Source of the DNA: an uncultured Oscillospiraceae bacterium
GTDB taxonomy: Bacteria > Bacillota > Clostridia > Oscillospirales > Oscillospiraceae
Direction of reading: 5' to 3'
DNA: 47,207 bases
Assembly (NCBI GenBank): GCA_934631005.1
Contig: CAKTXA010000020.1
Coordinates: 1 to 47,207, forward strand
Shown: piece after piece, positions 29,930 to 38,753 of the stretch
Layout: every line of letters begins with the position of its first letter
Numbering within the stretch: the first letter of the stretch is position 1
The notes under the pieces: generated by a model
The model's database searches: none
Told to the model about the DNA's origin: nothing
Seen by the model: only the letters and a program-made list of their open reading frames with translations
Program-made: the position numbers and the translations under genes

Positions 29930-30565
29930 GATGGCGCAGTATCCTAGTCAGCGCCGCCGTTTTTGAGGAAGGGCCTAAAAATCCTTACAAGGGCACAACT
30001 ATGAATCCCGTGGTGTCTGCTTCTTACGCCCAGTTTGGGGTGGATGCTGGGGGGAGGCGTTTATCGCCTGCGGACCGCAGGGCTGCTCCCAATGGCATGG
30101 GAACCCACGACCCTGCGTCTGCGGAGACCGGATATTGTGCAGAAGCGTACTCCCACTGCGGTTTCAGCGACTTCTGTACGATCCCGGATAGGAACCTGCA
30201 TTGCGGTGCTACCCGGCTCTTACGCCGTGAACGCTGTGTGCAGCGTAGCCTGCCTTGCGTGAACCGACAGGGAAAGAGGAGCCAAGCGGCAGTTCTCATG
30301 GCCTTGAGTCCATGCCGATATTCTCTTGAAAGTCTGTTTGCAAAAGAGGATAGAAAACGGACGGCACTGTTGTGGAAATCACCTAGGCTGTCTTAAAACG
30401 GGCAGATATGGGATTGCGGTACGGACTAAGTGGCAATCGGGTACCGGTCATGGAAACAGTCCGGCGCGGGCATCAAAGGGAAACCGCCTGCACGGCGACG
30501 GCAGGCTGCCCCCGGGGAAAACAAACCCGACCTAAGCCGTAAGATTAACCATATCTGCCGCCATC
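29930..30565 (+). ncRNA. ole: OLE RNA (ornate, large, extremophilic)
   Basis: A stretch of about 636 nt with no supportable gene and many short stems. The ends pair: GATGGCG-CAG-TAT (29930-29942) with ATA-T-CTG-C-CGCCATC (30551-30565), leaving two single-base bulges. Internal stems include CCTGCGG/CCGCAGG near 30068-30082 and GCCTGC/GCAGGC (30486-30506). The flanking order ispA - RNA - oapA - dxs - tlyA - argR - recN is what I recall for the ole locus of Bacillus halodurans, and the size (about 610 nt in that RNA) fits. OLE RNA forms a membrane complex with OapA and affects tolerance to alcohol, cold and magnesium in known hosts. The call rests on synteny, size and end pairing; a covariance search of Rfam OLE (RF01071) would settle it. 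It does not fit RNase P RNA or tmRNA. Confidence 0.85.
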
Positions 30566-30567
30566 AA

Positions 30568-30776
30568 CGTTTTTCAAAAATTGCATTTTTGAAAAACGCT
30601 CCACCGGAAACAGGTTTCCGGTGGAAGGGCCTGCACTGCGCTGCGCGCATAAATTTTGCGCGGTGCGCAAAATTTCTACACTCCGCTCCGTGAGCGGTAT
30701 TTTCTGCGACGTACACGCCGCCGCAGAAAATGATTTGAATTTCTTTTGCGCCTGCGGGCGCAAAACTCTGCGAGGC
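30568..30776 (-). repeat. Five-hairpin structured repeat, copy B (between OLE and oapA)
   Basis: Homologue of 5196-5408 in the opposite direction. In minus-strand order: H1 30744-30765 (TTTTGCGCC/GGCGCAAAA), H2 30699-30731, H3 30651-30675 (AAATTTTGCGC/GCGCAAAATTT), H4 30600-30625 (TCCACCGGAAAC/GTTTCCGGTGGA), H5 30568-30598 (CGTTTTTCAAAAA/TTTTTGAAAAACG). Next to H1 an extra GCCGC-TGC-GGCGGC hairpin stands between two GCC(T)TGCAGA-like boxes. It begins three bases after the OLE 3' end and fills the gap before oapA. Confidence 0.75.
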
Positions 30777-30846
30777 TTTTGCCGCTGCGGCGGCAGGTTT
30801 CTGCAAGGCTATTTTTTCTGGGTTTTCCATTTTTGGAGGAACTGTT

Positions 30847-31434
30847 TTGAGTCAACAAAAGAAGGGGCGCGGCGGGAAGCGGTCCGGGCCGGATTATCAG
30901 TGGATCGTGCTCATTTTCGCCATGACGATGGCCATTTCGGCGGTGATGAGCTTCGCCTCCTCGCAGCTTTTAGACGGCGCGGGGATGGCGCTTTCGTTCG
31001 TGATCCTGATCGGCATCGTGCTCATCGGCATTATTTTTGATGTGATCGGCGTGGCGGTGACCTCGGCGGATGAGACGCCGTTTCACGCCATGGCATCGCG
31101 CAAGGTGCCCGAGGCGCGCGACGCGCTGCGCCTGATCCGCAACGCAAACCGTGTGTCGTCGTTCTGCAACGACGTCATCGGCGATATTTGCGGCGTCATC
31201 TCGGGCTCTGCGTCGGCGGTCATCGCGGCGCGCGTCATCGCCGCTGGCGTGGGCGGGACGCAGATGATCGTGGATCTTCTCATGTCGGCGCTCGTGGCCG
31301 CGCTCACCGTGGGCGGCAAGGCCTTCGGCAAGACGTTTGCCATGAGCGAGAGCACGCGCATCGTGCAGATGACGGCGCGCGTGCTGTGTTTTTTCAGAAA
31401 GATACCGGCGCTGTTCCGCAGACGGCGGAAGTGA
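30847..31434 (+). CDS. oapA: OLE-associated membrane protein OapA
   Basis: A 195-residue integral membrane protein with about four helices (about 18-40, 46-72, 108-134, 138-160), a very basic N-terminus (SQQKKGRGGKRSG) and a basic C-terminus (RKIPALFRRRRK), suiting RNA contact at the membrane. The loop FDVIGVAVTSADETPFHAMA and the segment NRVSSFCNDVIGDICGVISG are the best landmarks; the fold recalls DUF21/CNNM-type magnesium proteins. In Bacillus OapA binds OLE RNA and brings it to the membrane. The start is TTG 30847 with GGAGG six bases upstream. The identification depends partly on its place between ole and dxs. Confidence 0.82.
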   Translation: MSQQKKGRGGKRSGPDYQWIVLIFAMTMAISAVMSFASSQLLDGAGMALSFVILIGIVLIGIIFDVIGVAVTSADETPFHAMASRKVPEARDALRLIRNANRVSSFCNDVIGDICGVISGSASAVIAARVIAAGVGGTQMIVDLLMSALVAALTVGGKAFGKTFAMSESTRIVQMTARVLCFFRKIPALFRRRRK

Positions 31435-31452
31435 CGCCAAGACGGGGATCCT

Positions 31453-33294
31453 ATGCTCGAAACGATACACACACGCGAAGATCTTTTGAAGCTGAATAAA
31501 GAACAGGACGCGGCGCTCTGCGAGGAGATCCGCGCATTTCTGGTGGAGAAGCTGTCGCACACCGGGGGACATCTGGCGTCGAATCTCGGCATCGTGGAGA
31601 CGACGCTCGCCATCCACAAGGTGTTCGACACGCGGGTCGACCGGCTGGTGTTCGACGTGGGGCACCAGTCGTATGTGCACAAGCTGCTGACGGGCCGGAT
31701 GGACGGCTTTACGGGCCTGCGCACCTACGGCGGCATGGCGGGTTTCCCGAAGCCGTCGGAGAGCGAGCACGACGCGTTCATCGCCGGGCACGCGTCCAAC
31801 GCCGTATCCGTGGCGCTGGGCATGGCCCGCGCGCGCACGCTGCAGAAAAAAACCTATAACGTCATCGCCCTGCTCGGCGACGGGGCGCTCACGGGCGGCC
31901 TTGCCTATGAGGGGCTCAACAACGCCGGGGCCAGCCGCGAGCCGCTGATCGTCATTCTCAACGACAACGGTATGTCCATCACGCCGAACGTCGGCGCGAT
32001 CTCGCGGTATCTGAGCCGGATGCGGCTGCAGCCGCGCTATTTTGAGCTGAAGCTGCGCTACCGCCGCCTGATGGCAAAGCTCCCGGGCGGGCAGAGGATC
32101 TACGCCTTTACGCACAAGCTCAAGGCACGGCTGCGGCGCAGGCTTTTGGGCAAGACCATTTTTGAGCAGATGGGCTTTACGTATCTCGGCCCCGTGGAGG
32201 GGCACGACACCGAGCGCATCGCGGAGCTGCTGCGCGCGAGCGCGGCACTGCAGGAGCCGGTGCTGCTGCACCTGATCACGCAGAAGGGCCGCGGCTTTGC
32301 CCCGGCGGAAAAAACGCCGCAGGACTTCCACGGCGTGGGGCGCTTTGACCCCGCGAGCGGGCGGCCTGTGGGGCAGAATAAAAATACATTTTCCGGTGCA
32401 TTCGGTGCGGAGCTGACGCGCCTTGCGCACGACGATGAGCGCCTGTGCGCCATCACGGCGGCGATGCGCTGCGGCACGGGGCTGGATGGCTTCGCGCGCA
32501 CGTTCCCGCGGCGCTTTTTTGACGTGGGCATTGCCGAGGGGCACGCCGTGTGCATGGCGGCGGGCCTTGCCAAGCAGGGAATGCTGCCGATCGTGGCGAT
32601 CTATTCAACATTTTTGCAGCGCAGCTTCGATATGCTGCTGCACGATGTGGCGATCTTAGATCTGCACGTGGTGTTCGCCGTGGATCGCGCGGGACTGGTC
32701 GGCGCGGACGGCGAGACGCACCACGGGATGTTTGACGTCGGGTACCTGCGCGAGGTGCCGGGAATGCAGATCCTCTGCCCGGCGAGCCTTGCCGAGCTGC
32801 GGCGGATGCTGCAAATGGCGCTCTACGACTGCAAGGGCCCCGTGGCCGTGCGCTATCCCACGGGTGGCGAGGGGCAGTATCAGGAATGCCACACCTCCAC
32901 GCTGGTGGAGCGCGGCGCGGACTGTACGCTCGTGACCTACGGGACGCTGTATAACGAAGCCCTGCGTGCGCGGGCGCTGTGCGCGGAGCGCGGCGTTTCG
33001 CTGGAACTCATCAAGCTGGCGTCGCTCACGCCGCCGGACTTTGACGCCGTGGAGGCGTCGGCGCGGCGCACGGGGCGGCTCATCGTGGCGGAGGAAGCCT
33101 CCGACCACGGCTGCATCGCGGACGAGCTGTTCGCGGCGCTGGAGACGCGGGGCGTACAGGCCCGCTGCCGCAAGTGCAACCTCGGCGGCGGCTTTGTGAC
33201 GCACGGTACGCGCGGCGAGCTGCTGGCGGCGTGCGGACTGGATGGGCAGTCGCTATTTGAAACGGTCATGGAGGAGACGGCGCGTGAAGAATAA
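31453..33294 (+). CDS. dxs: 1-deoxy-D-xylulose-5-phosphate synthase
   Basis: A 613-residue thiamine-diphosphate enzyme joining pyruvate and glyceraldehyde-3-phosphate, the first step of the MEP isoprenoid route. Signatures: HTGGHLASNLG, LVFDVGHQSYVHKLLTGR, the ThDP/Mg motif LLGDGALTGGLAYEGLNNAG, then FFDVGIAEGHAV and DRAGLVGADGETHHG in the second domain. It lies 18 bases after oapA and close to ispA, so both ends of the early isoprenoid route flank the OLE RNA. It overlaps tlyA by 11 bases. Confidence 0.96.
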   Translation: MLETIHTREDLLKLNKEQDAALCEEIRAFLVEKLSHTGGHLASNLGIVETTLAIHKVFDTRVDRLVFDVGHQSYVHKLLTGRMDGFTGLRTYGGMAGFPKPSESEHDAFIAGHASNAVSVALGMARARTLQKKTYNVIALLGDGALTGGLAYEGLNNAGASREPLIVILNDNGMSITPNVGAISRYLSRMRLQPRYFELKLRYRRLMAKLPGGQRIYAFTHKLKARLRRRLLGKTIFEQMGFTYLGPVEGHDTERIAELLRASAALQEPVLLHLITQKGRGFAPAEKTPQDFHGVGRFDPASGRPVGQNKNTFSGAFGAELTRLAHDDERLCAITAAMRCGTGLDGFARTFPRRFFDVGIAEGHAVCMAAGLAKQGMLPIVAIYSTFLQRSFDMLLHDVAILDLHVVFAVDRAGLVGADGETHHGMFDVGYLREVPGMQILCPASLAELRRMLQMALYDCKGPVAVRYPTGGEGQYQECHTSTLVERGADCTLVTYGTLYNEALRARALCAERGVSLELIKLASLTPPDFDAVEASARRTGRLIVAEEASDHGCIADELFAALETRGVQARCRKCNLGGGFVTHGTRGELLAACGLDGQSLFETVMEETAREE

Positions 33295-34096
33295 AAAACG
33301 GCTGGATGTGCTGCTGACCGAGCGCGGGCTCGCGGAGTCCCGCGCCAAGGCGCAGGCCATCATTATGAGCGGCGCGGTCTTTGTGGCCGGGCAGAAGGCG
33401 GACAAGGCGGGGCAGGAGTTCGACGCCGAAGCGCCCATCGAGGTGCGCGGCCACACCTGCCCGTATGTCAGCCGCGGCGGGCTGAAGCTCGAAAAGGCGC
33501 TGCGCGATTTCGGCGTGGACGTCACGGGCTTCGTTTGCAGCGACTCCGGCGCGTCCACCGGCGGCTTTACCGACTGCCTGCTGCAGCAGGGGGCCAAAAA
33601 GGTGTTCGCCATCGACGTCGGCTACGGCCAGCTCGCGTGGAAGATCCGCGAGGATCCGCGCGTGGTCGTGATGGAGCGGACGAACATCCGCTATGTGACG
33701 CCCGAGGACCTTGGCGAACCGCTCGACCTGTCGGTCATCGACGTGTCGTTCATCTCGCTGCGCATCGTCCTGCCCGTTGTGCGGAGGCTCCTGCGGGCGG
33801 ATGGGCAGGTCGTCTGCCTCATCAAACCCCAGTTCGAGGCCGGCAAGGAAAAGGTGGGCAAGAAGGGCGTTGTGCGCGACCCCGCCGTGCATGAAGAGGT
33901 GCTGAACGGCTTTTTATCCCTTGCCCAGGAGCAGGGCTTTGCGGTGCGCGGGCTGACGTTTTCGCCAGTGCGCGGGCCGGAGGGGAATATCGAGTTTCTT
34001 GCGCACCTGTCGCTGCGGCAGGGCGGCGGCATCGCGCCGGACGTTCCGGCGCTGGTGCGGCAGGCGCACGAGACGCTGAAAGGATCATGCCAATGA
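33284..34096 (+). CDS. tlyA: TlyA family rRNA methyltransferase
   Basis: A 270-residue protein with an N-terminal S4 RNA-binding domain (about 3-62; RLDVLLTERGLAESRAKAQA) and an FtsJ/RrmJ-type SAM methyltransferase domain (about 65-265) with YVSRGGLKLEKAL, SDSGASTGGFTDCLLQQGA and IDVSFISL. TlyA homologues 2'-O-methylate rRNA cytidines; the old name hemolysin A is misleading. The start is GTG 33284, with GGAGGAG seven bases upstream inside the dxs end. It overlaps nadK by four bases. Confidence 0.93.
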   Translation: MKNKKRLDVLLTERGLAESRAKAQAIIMSGAVFVAGQKADKAGQEFDAEAPIEVRGHTCPYVSRGGLKLEKALRDFGVDVTGFVCSDSGASTGGFTDCLLQQGAKKVFAIDVGYGQLAWKIREDPRVVVMERTNIRYVTPEDLGEPLDLSVIDVSFISLRIVLPVVRRLLRADGQVVCLIKPQFEAGKEKVGKKGVVRDPAVHEEVLNGFLSLAQEQGFAVRGLTFSPVRGPEGNIEFLAHLSLRQGGGIAPDVPALVRQAHETLKGSCQ

Positions 34097-34959
34097 AGGT
34101 CATTCTGATGCCGAATCCCTACCGGGACAAACAGTTCAAATACGCCATCCGCGCGCGCGAAATTCTGGAGGAGAGCGGCGCGACGGTGCGCACGTGCCTG
34201 CCGTTTGACGTGGACCGCGACTTTGTCGCGCCCGAGCAGATGCACTTTGACGACCTCAAGACCGAGGTGCGCGGCGCGGATATGCTCGTGTGCTTCGGTG
34301 GCGACGGGACGATTTTGCACGCGTCCAAGCTGGCCACGGCGAACCATCTGCCCATCCTCGGCGTGAACATCGGCACGATGGGCTTCATCGCGGAGCTGGA
34401 GTCCGGCGAGCTGGAGCTTTTGCGCAAGATCCCGAAGAAGGAATATACGCTCGAGCCGCGCACGATGCTGGACGTCACCGTCACCGGCGCGAGCGGGCAG
34501 CATCTGCTGCATGAAACGGCGCTCAACGACGCCGTCATCACCAAGGGCGCCATCGCGCGCGTGGTGCAGATGTCCGTTCACTGTGACGGCGTGGAGGCGG
34601 CGAATTTCTCCGGCGACGGCGTCATTCTCTGCACGCCAACGGGCTCTACGGCGTACTCCCTCTCCGCGGGCGGGCCGATCATCGAGCCCGCGGCCAAGAA
34701 CTTTCTCATCACGCCCATCTGCGCCCATGCCATGCAGGCCAAGAGCATCGTCGTCGCGCCCAAGCGCGTCATCGACGTGTACATGGGCAAGGTCGGGCGG
34801 CACAACGCGTTTTTGTCGGTGGACGGCGGACGGGCACTGCGGCTGGGTATGGGCGATAAGATCACCGTGCGCGTGTCCGACCGCGTGACGCGGCTCGTCC
34901 GGCTGAAGGACACGAGCTTTTTTGAAATACTGAACCGAAAATTTATGGACCGGGGGTGA
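34093..34959 (+). CDS. nadK: NAD kinase
   Basis: A 288-residue enzyme phosphorylating NAD to NADP. The family motif FGGDGTILHASK is present (about 72-83), followed by LGVNIGTMGFIAEL, a conserved LND in HETALNDAVI, and the nucleotide loop TPTGSTAYSLSAGGPI. The start at ATG 34093 overlaps the tlyA stop (ATGA) with AAAGGA eight bases upstream; ATG 34087 would leave only two bases from that site. Confidence 0.95.
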   Translation: MKVILMPNPYRDKQFKYAIRAREILEESGATVRTCLPFDVDRDFVAPEQMHFDDLKTEVRGADMLVCFGGDGTILHASKLATANHLPILGVNIGTMGFIAELESGELELLRKIPKKEYTLEPRTMLDVTVTGASGQHLLHETALNDAVITKGAIARVVQMSVHCDGVEAANFSGDGVILCTPTGSTAYSLSAGGPIIEPAAKNFLITPICAHAMQAKSIVVAPKRVIDVYMGKVGRHNAFLSVDGGRALRLGMGDKITVRVSDRVTRLVRLKDTSFFEILNRKFMDRG

Positions 34960-34963
34960 CGGC

Positions 34964-35422
34964 ATGAAATCCAAACGACAGGAAAAAATTCTGGACATCA
35001 TCCGCGAACACGACGTGGAGACACAGGAGCAGCTGCTGGCCGAGCTGGCCGCGGCGGGCTTTACCGCCACGCAGGCGACCATCTCGCGCGACATTCGTCA
35101 GCTGCGCATCGTCAAGCAGCTGGCGCCCAGCGGCGTTTACCGCTATCAGACGGCTGTGCAGCCCGCGGAGCATCAGTTCTCCGAGCGGCTGAACGTCATC
35201 TTCAAGCAGAGCATCACCTCGGTCGATTATGCGCAGAACATTCTGGTCATCAAAACGATGGTCGGCATGGCGAACGCCGCCATGGCCGCGCTGGATGCCA
35301 TGCACATTCCCGAGATCGTCGGAACGCTGGCGGGCGACGATACGGCGTTCGTCGTCCTGCGCGATACGCCCAGCGCCGCAAATCTGTGCGCGGAGATCCG
35401 CAGCCAGGTCGCCGTAAAATAA
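34964..35422 (+). CDS. argR: Arginine repressor ArgR/AhrC
   Basis: A 152-residue regulator with a winged-helix DNA-binding domain (about 1-70; TQEQLLAELAAAGFTATQAT, SRDIRQLRIVK) and a C-terminal arginine-binding hexamerisation domain with GTLAGDDTAF. It controls arginine synthesis and breakdown genes. Its position between nadK and recN is a conserved Firmicutes arrangement and need not mean it controls neighbours. Confidence 0.95.
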   Translation: MKSKRQEKILDIIREHDVETQEQLLAELAAAGFTATQATISRDIRQLRIVKQLAPSGVYRYQTAVQPAEHQFSERLNVIFKQSITSVDYAQNILVIKTMVGMANAAMAALDAMHIPEIVGTLAGDDTAFVVLRDTPSAANLCAEIRSQVAVK

Positions 35423-35433
35423 GGTGAAGCGCC

Positions 35434-37110
35434 ATGCTGAGTGTTTTGCATATTGAAAATATTGCTGTCATCGAGCAGGCGGAGGTCCGCTTTGACCGGG
35501 GCTTTAACGCTCTTACGGGCGAGACCGGCGCGGGCAAATCCATCGTCATCGACGCCATCTCCGCCATCCTCGGCGAGCGGACATACCGCGACTGCATCCG
35601 CACGGGCGCGAAAAGCGCGTTCGTCAGTGCCATCTTTACCGGCGTGCCGGAGCTTGCGTGGTTTGCGGACAATCAGGTGCCGTATGACGCCGATGAATTG
35701 CAGATCCAGCGCGAAATTTCCGAGAGCGGCAAAAGCGCCTGCCGCGTGAACGGCCGCCCGGTCACGGCGGCGATCCTGCGGCAGCTCGGGATGCAGCTGA
35801 TAGGCATCCACGGCCAGCATGACTCGCAGCAGCTGTTTGACGAGGACGCGCATCTTTCGTACCTCGACCTGTTTGCGCACGACGAGGCGCTGCTGGCGGA
35901 CTACGCGCAGGCGTATGAGCAGCTTGCCGCCACGCGCGCGGAGCTGGCGCACTTGCAGATGGACGAGGGCGAAAAGCTGCGGACGCTTGAAAATCTGCGC
36001 TATCAGATCGACGAGATCGCCCGCGCGGACGTGAAGGCGGGCGAGGAGACGGCGCTGGAGGAGCGGCGAAAGTTCCTGCAGAACGCCGAAAAAATGACCG
36101 CCGGGATCGCCCGCGCCCTGCAGGCGCTCTACGGCGGCGACAGCAGCGACGGCGCGGCGGGCCTGCTCGGCGACGCGGAGCACGCCCTCGGCGCGATCGC
36201 GGGTGCGGATGAGACGCTCTCGCAGCTCCATGAGCGCGTGGCGGAGCTCATGTACGGCGCGCAGGAGGCCGTGGACGAGCTGCGCGCGGTGCAGGACGGG
36301 CTGGAGGACTCCGCATTCGAGCTGGAGAAGATCGAATCGCGGCTGGACGTGCTCTATCGCCTGCGGCGCAAATACGGCGCAACGTGCGAGGACATCCTTT
36401 CGTATCTGGCCCGCGCGCAGCGGCAGCTGGACGAGATCGAATTCTCCGACGAGCGCCGCGAGCAGCTGACCGTGCAGCTGGATCAGCAGACGAAGCTGGC
36501 CGAAGAAAAGGCGGCGAGCCTGCGGCAGGCGCGGCAGGCCGCGGCCAGGCGGCTGGAGGAGCGCATGGAGCGCGAGCTTGCGCAGCTCGATATGCCCAAG
36601 GTGCGCTTCTGCTGCCAGTTTGAACAGACGCCCCTCTCGCCGCAGGGCGGCGACGCGGTGCGGTTTTTGATGTCGGCCAACGTCGGCGAAGCGCTCAAGC
36701 CCCTGAGTAAGGTCGCCTCCGGCGGCGAGCTGGCGCGCATCATGCTGGCCATCAAAAACGTGATGGCCGAGCAGGACGCCGTGCCCACGCTCATCTTTGA
36801 CGAGGTGGACGCCGGTGTGAGCGGCCGCGCTGCGCAGAAGGTGGCGGAAAAGCTCGCGAGTGTCGCGAAGCACAAGCAGGTCCTGTGCGTGACGCATCTG
36901 CCGCAGATCGCGGCGATGGCGGACGTGCACTTTGCCGTGGAAAAGCGCGTGGAGGGCGAGCGGACGTTTACGCACGTCACGCAGCTGGACCGTGCGCAGC
37001 GCCGCGCGGAGCTGGCGCGGCTCACCTCCGGCGGGGAAGCGAGCGAGACGATGCTCGCCGGAGCAGAAGAGCTGCTCACAGCCGCCGAGCGCTATAAATC
37101 CGGGACTTGA
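35434..37110 (+). CDS. recN: DNA repair protein RecN
   Basis: A 558-residue SMC-like ATPase that acts early at double-strand breaks. Walker A GETGAGKS (29-36) lies near the N-terminus; a long coiled coil fills the centre (about 150-370); the C-terminal half has LSKVASGGELARIMLAIK (ABC signature) and TLIFDEVDAGVSGRAAQKVA (Walker B). Its stop codon overlaps the -35 box of the tyrS promoter, so recN ends the long operon. Confidence 0.95.
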   Translation: MLSVLHIENIAVIEQAEVRFDRGFNALTGETGAGKSIVIDAISAILGERTYRDCIRTGAKSAFVSAIFTGVPELAWFADNQVPYDADELQIQREISESGKSACRVNGRPVTAAILRQLGMQLIGIHGQHDSQQLFDEDAHLSYLDLFAHDEALLADYAQAYEQLAATRAELAHLQMDEGEKLRTLENLRYQIDEIARADVKAGEETALEERRKFLQNAEKMTAGIARALQALYGGDSSDGAAGLLGDAEHALGAIAGADETLSQLHERVAELMYGAQEAVDELRAVQDGLEDSAFELEKIESRLDVLYRLRRKYGATCEDILSYLARAQRQLDEIEFSDERREQLTVQLDQQTKLAEEKAASLRQARQAAARRLEERMERELAQLDMPKVRFCCQFEQTPLSPQGGDAVRFLMSANVGEALKPLSKVASGGELARIMLAIKNVMAEQDAVPTLIFDEVDAGVSGRAAQKVAEKLASVAKHKQVLCVTHLPQIAAMADVHFAVEKRVEGERTFTHVTQLDRAQRRAELARLTSGGEASETMLAGAEELLTAAERYKSGT

Positions 37111-37135
37111 CAAAGCGCGCGCGATTGACTATAAT
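37107..37135 (+). promoter_or_regulatory. Promoter of the tyrS T-box
   Basis: TTGACA (37107-37112), 17-base spacer, TATAAT (37130-37135). A perfect consensus that overlaps the recN stop codon. Confidence 0.93.
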
Positions 37136-37141
37136 CGCGCT

Positions 37142-37420
37142 AACAGCATATGCCTACGGTGTTGAAGGGAAGAAGTAGCCCGCATCCCCGCTGCAAAGAG
37201 AGCCTTCGGTCAGGTGCAAGAAGGACGGCGGCGCGTGTGAATACATCCCGGAGCCGCCCTCTGAACGGCGAAGGCTCAGTAGGGGAGTGTCGGGTGCGCC
37301 CGTTATCGCGCAGGGGCGTGTCAGCGCTCCGTAAGGCCGCGTCCGCAAGGGCCCGGCGAACCAGAGGTGGTACCGCGTTCATTCGCCCTCTGTCCGCAAG
37401 GACAGGGGGTTTATTTATTT
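37142..37420 (+). promoter_or_regulatory. Tyrosyl T-box riboswitch
   Basis: A T-box leader that senses uncharged tRNA-Tyr. Stem I carries AGAGAGCC and GGTGCAAGAAGG elements, and the specifier loop GAATACATC gives the Tyr codon TAC at 37242-37244. The T-box sequence CCAGAGGTGGTACCGCG lies at 37361-37377 and pairs with the tRNA acceptor end. The terminator stem is CCCTCTGTCC (37386-37395) / GGACAGGGGG (37400-37409) followed by TTTATTTATTTT. Binding of uncharged tRNA would favour the antiterminator and tyrS expression. Confidence 0.93.
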
Positions 37421-37459
37421 TGTCTGATCATCTTTGATATGGGTAAAGGAGAAGAAAGC

Positions 37460-38683
37460 ATGGGTATTTACGAAGAACTGCAGGCGCGCGGGCTGATCGC
37501 GCAGGTCACGGATGAGGAGCATATCCGCGACATGGTCAACAACGGCAAGGCCACGTTCTACATCGGCTTTGACTGCACGGCGGACAGCCTGCACGTCGGG
37601 CATTTCATGGCGCTGTGCCTGATGAAGCGGCTGCAGATGGCAGGCAACCGCCCCATCGCGCTCATCGGCGGCGGTACGACCATGATCGGCGACCCCTCCG
37701 GGCGGACGGATATGCGCAAAATGCTCACCAAGGAGGACATCGACCACAACGCCGCCTGCTTTAAGCGCCAGATGGAGCGTTTTATCGACTTTGGGCCGGG
37801 CAAGGCGATGATGCTCAACAATGCCGACTGGCTGCTGGGGCTCAATTATGTGGAGCTGCTGCGCGAGGTGGGCGCGTGCTTCTCGGTCAACAACATGCTC
37901 CGCGCCGAGTGCTATAAGCAGCGCATGGAAAAGGGACTCAGCTTTCTGGAGTTCAACTACATGATCATGCAGTCGTATGACTTCTACTACATGTTCCAGC
38001 ACTACGGCTGCAATATGCAGTTCGGCGGCAACGACCAGTGGTCGAATATGCTGGGCGGCACGGAGCTCATCCGCCGCAAGCTCGGCAAGGACGCGCAGGC
38101 CATGACCATCACGCTGCTGCTCAACTCCGAGGGCAAGAAGATGGGCAAGACCGCCTCCGGCGCCGTCTGGCTCGATCCCAATAAGACTACGCCGTTTGAG
38201 TTCTATCAGTACTGGCGCAACGTCGGCGACGACGATGTGCTGAGGTGCATCCGCATGCTCACCTTCCTGCCGCTCGAGAGGATCGACGAGATGGACAAGT
38301 GGGAGGGCAGCCAGCTCAACCGCGCCAAGGAGATCCTGGCCTACGAGCTGACCAAGCTCGTCCACGGCGAGGAGGAGGCCAATAAGGCGCAGGAGGCCGC
38401 CAAGGCCCTGTTCGGCGCGGGCAGCGACGACAGCAATATGCCCACCACCGAGCTGGACGAGAGCGACCTGATCGACGGCAAGATCGCCATTCTCGACCTG
38501 ATGCTCGCCTGCGGGCTCATCCCCTCCAAGGGCGAAGGCCGCCGCCTCGTGCAGCAGGGCGGCGTGGTCGTGAACGATGAAAAGGTCGCAAGCATCGACG
38601 CCGCCTTCACCGCCGCCCAGCTCAAAGCCGGCCTCAAGATCCGCAAGGGTAAAAAGATGTTCCATAAGGCAATTCTGAAATAA
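37460..38683 (+). CDS. tyrS: Tyrosyl-tRNA synthetase
   Basis: A 407-residue class I synthetase charging tRNA-Tyr. The HIGH motif appears as HVGH (45-48), preceded by FYIGFDCTADSL; the KMSKS loop reads KKMGKT (about 231-236). A C-terminal S4 domain (about 340-405; RLVQQGGVVVNDEKV) binds the tRNA. AAAGGAGAAG precedes ATG 37460. It is regulated by the T-box upstream and ends in a strong terminator. Confidence 0.97.
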   Translation: MGIYEELQARGLIAQVTDEEHIRDMVNNGKATFYIGFDCTADSLHVGHFMALCLMKRLQMAGNRPIALIGGGTTMIGDPSGRTDMRKMLTKEDIDHNAACFKRQMERFIDFGPGKAMMLNNADWLLGLNYVELLREVGACFSVNNMLRAECYKQRMEKGLSFLEFNYMIMQSYDFYYMFQHYGCNMQFGGNDQWSNMLGGTELIRRKLGKDAQAMTITLLLNSEGKKMGKTASGAVWLDPNKTTPFEFYQYWRNVGDDDVLRCIRMLTFLPLERIDEMDKWEGSQLNRAKEILAYELTKLVHGEEEANKAQEAAKALFGAGSDDSNMPTTELDESDLIDGKIAILDLMLACGLIPSKGEGRRLVQQGGVVVNDEKVASIDAAFTAAQLKAGLKIRKGKKMFHKAILK

Positions 38684-38692
38684 TAAATACAC

Positions 38693-38729
38693 AAAACACC
38701 CCGGAGATACAATATCTCCGGGGTGTTTT
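38693..38729. terminator. Bidirectional terminator, tyrS / amino-acid ABC operon
   Basis: A perfect 17-bp stem, AAAACACCCCGGAGATA (38693-38709) with TATCTCCGGGGTGTTTT (38713-38729), loop CAA, between convergent units. Confidence 0.93.
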
Positions 38730-38753
38730 GCTATGGAGAAAAGGATCGGAAAA

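Noticed and set aside
29905..30396. 163-codon frame in the ispA-oapA gap
   Set aside because: It starts inside the promoter of the RNA, has no ribosome site, and covers a region whose stems fit a structured RNA.
29930..30565. RNase P RNA or tmRNA as alternative identity of the large RNA
   Set aside because: The conserved GAGGAAAGTCC and related RNase P core sequences are missing, and there is no tRNA-like end or tag frame for tmRNA. The gene neighbourhood fits OLE.
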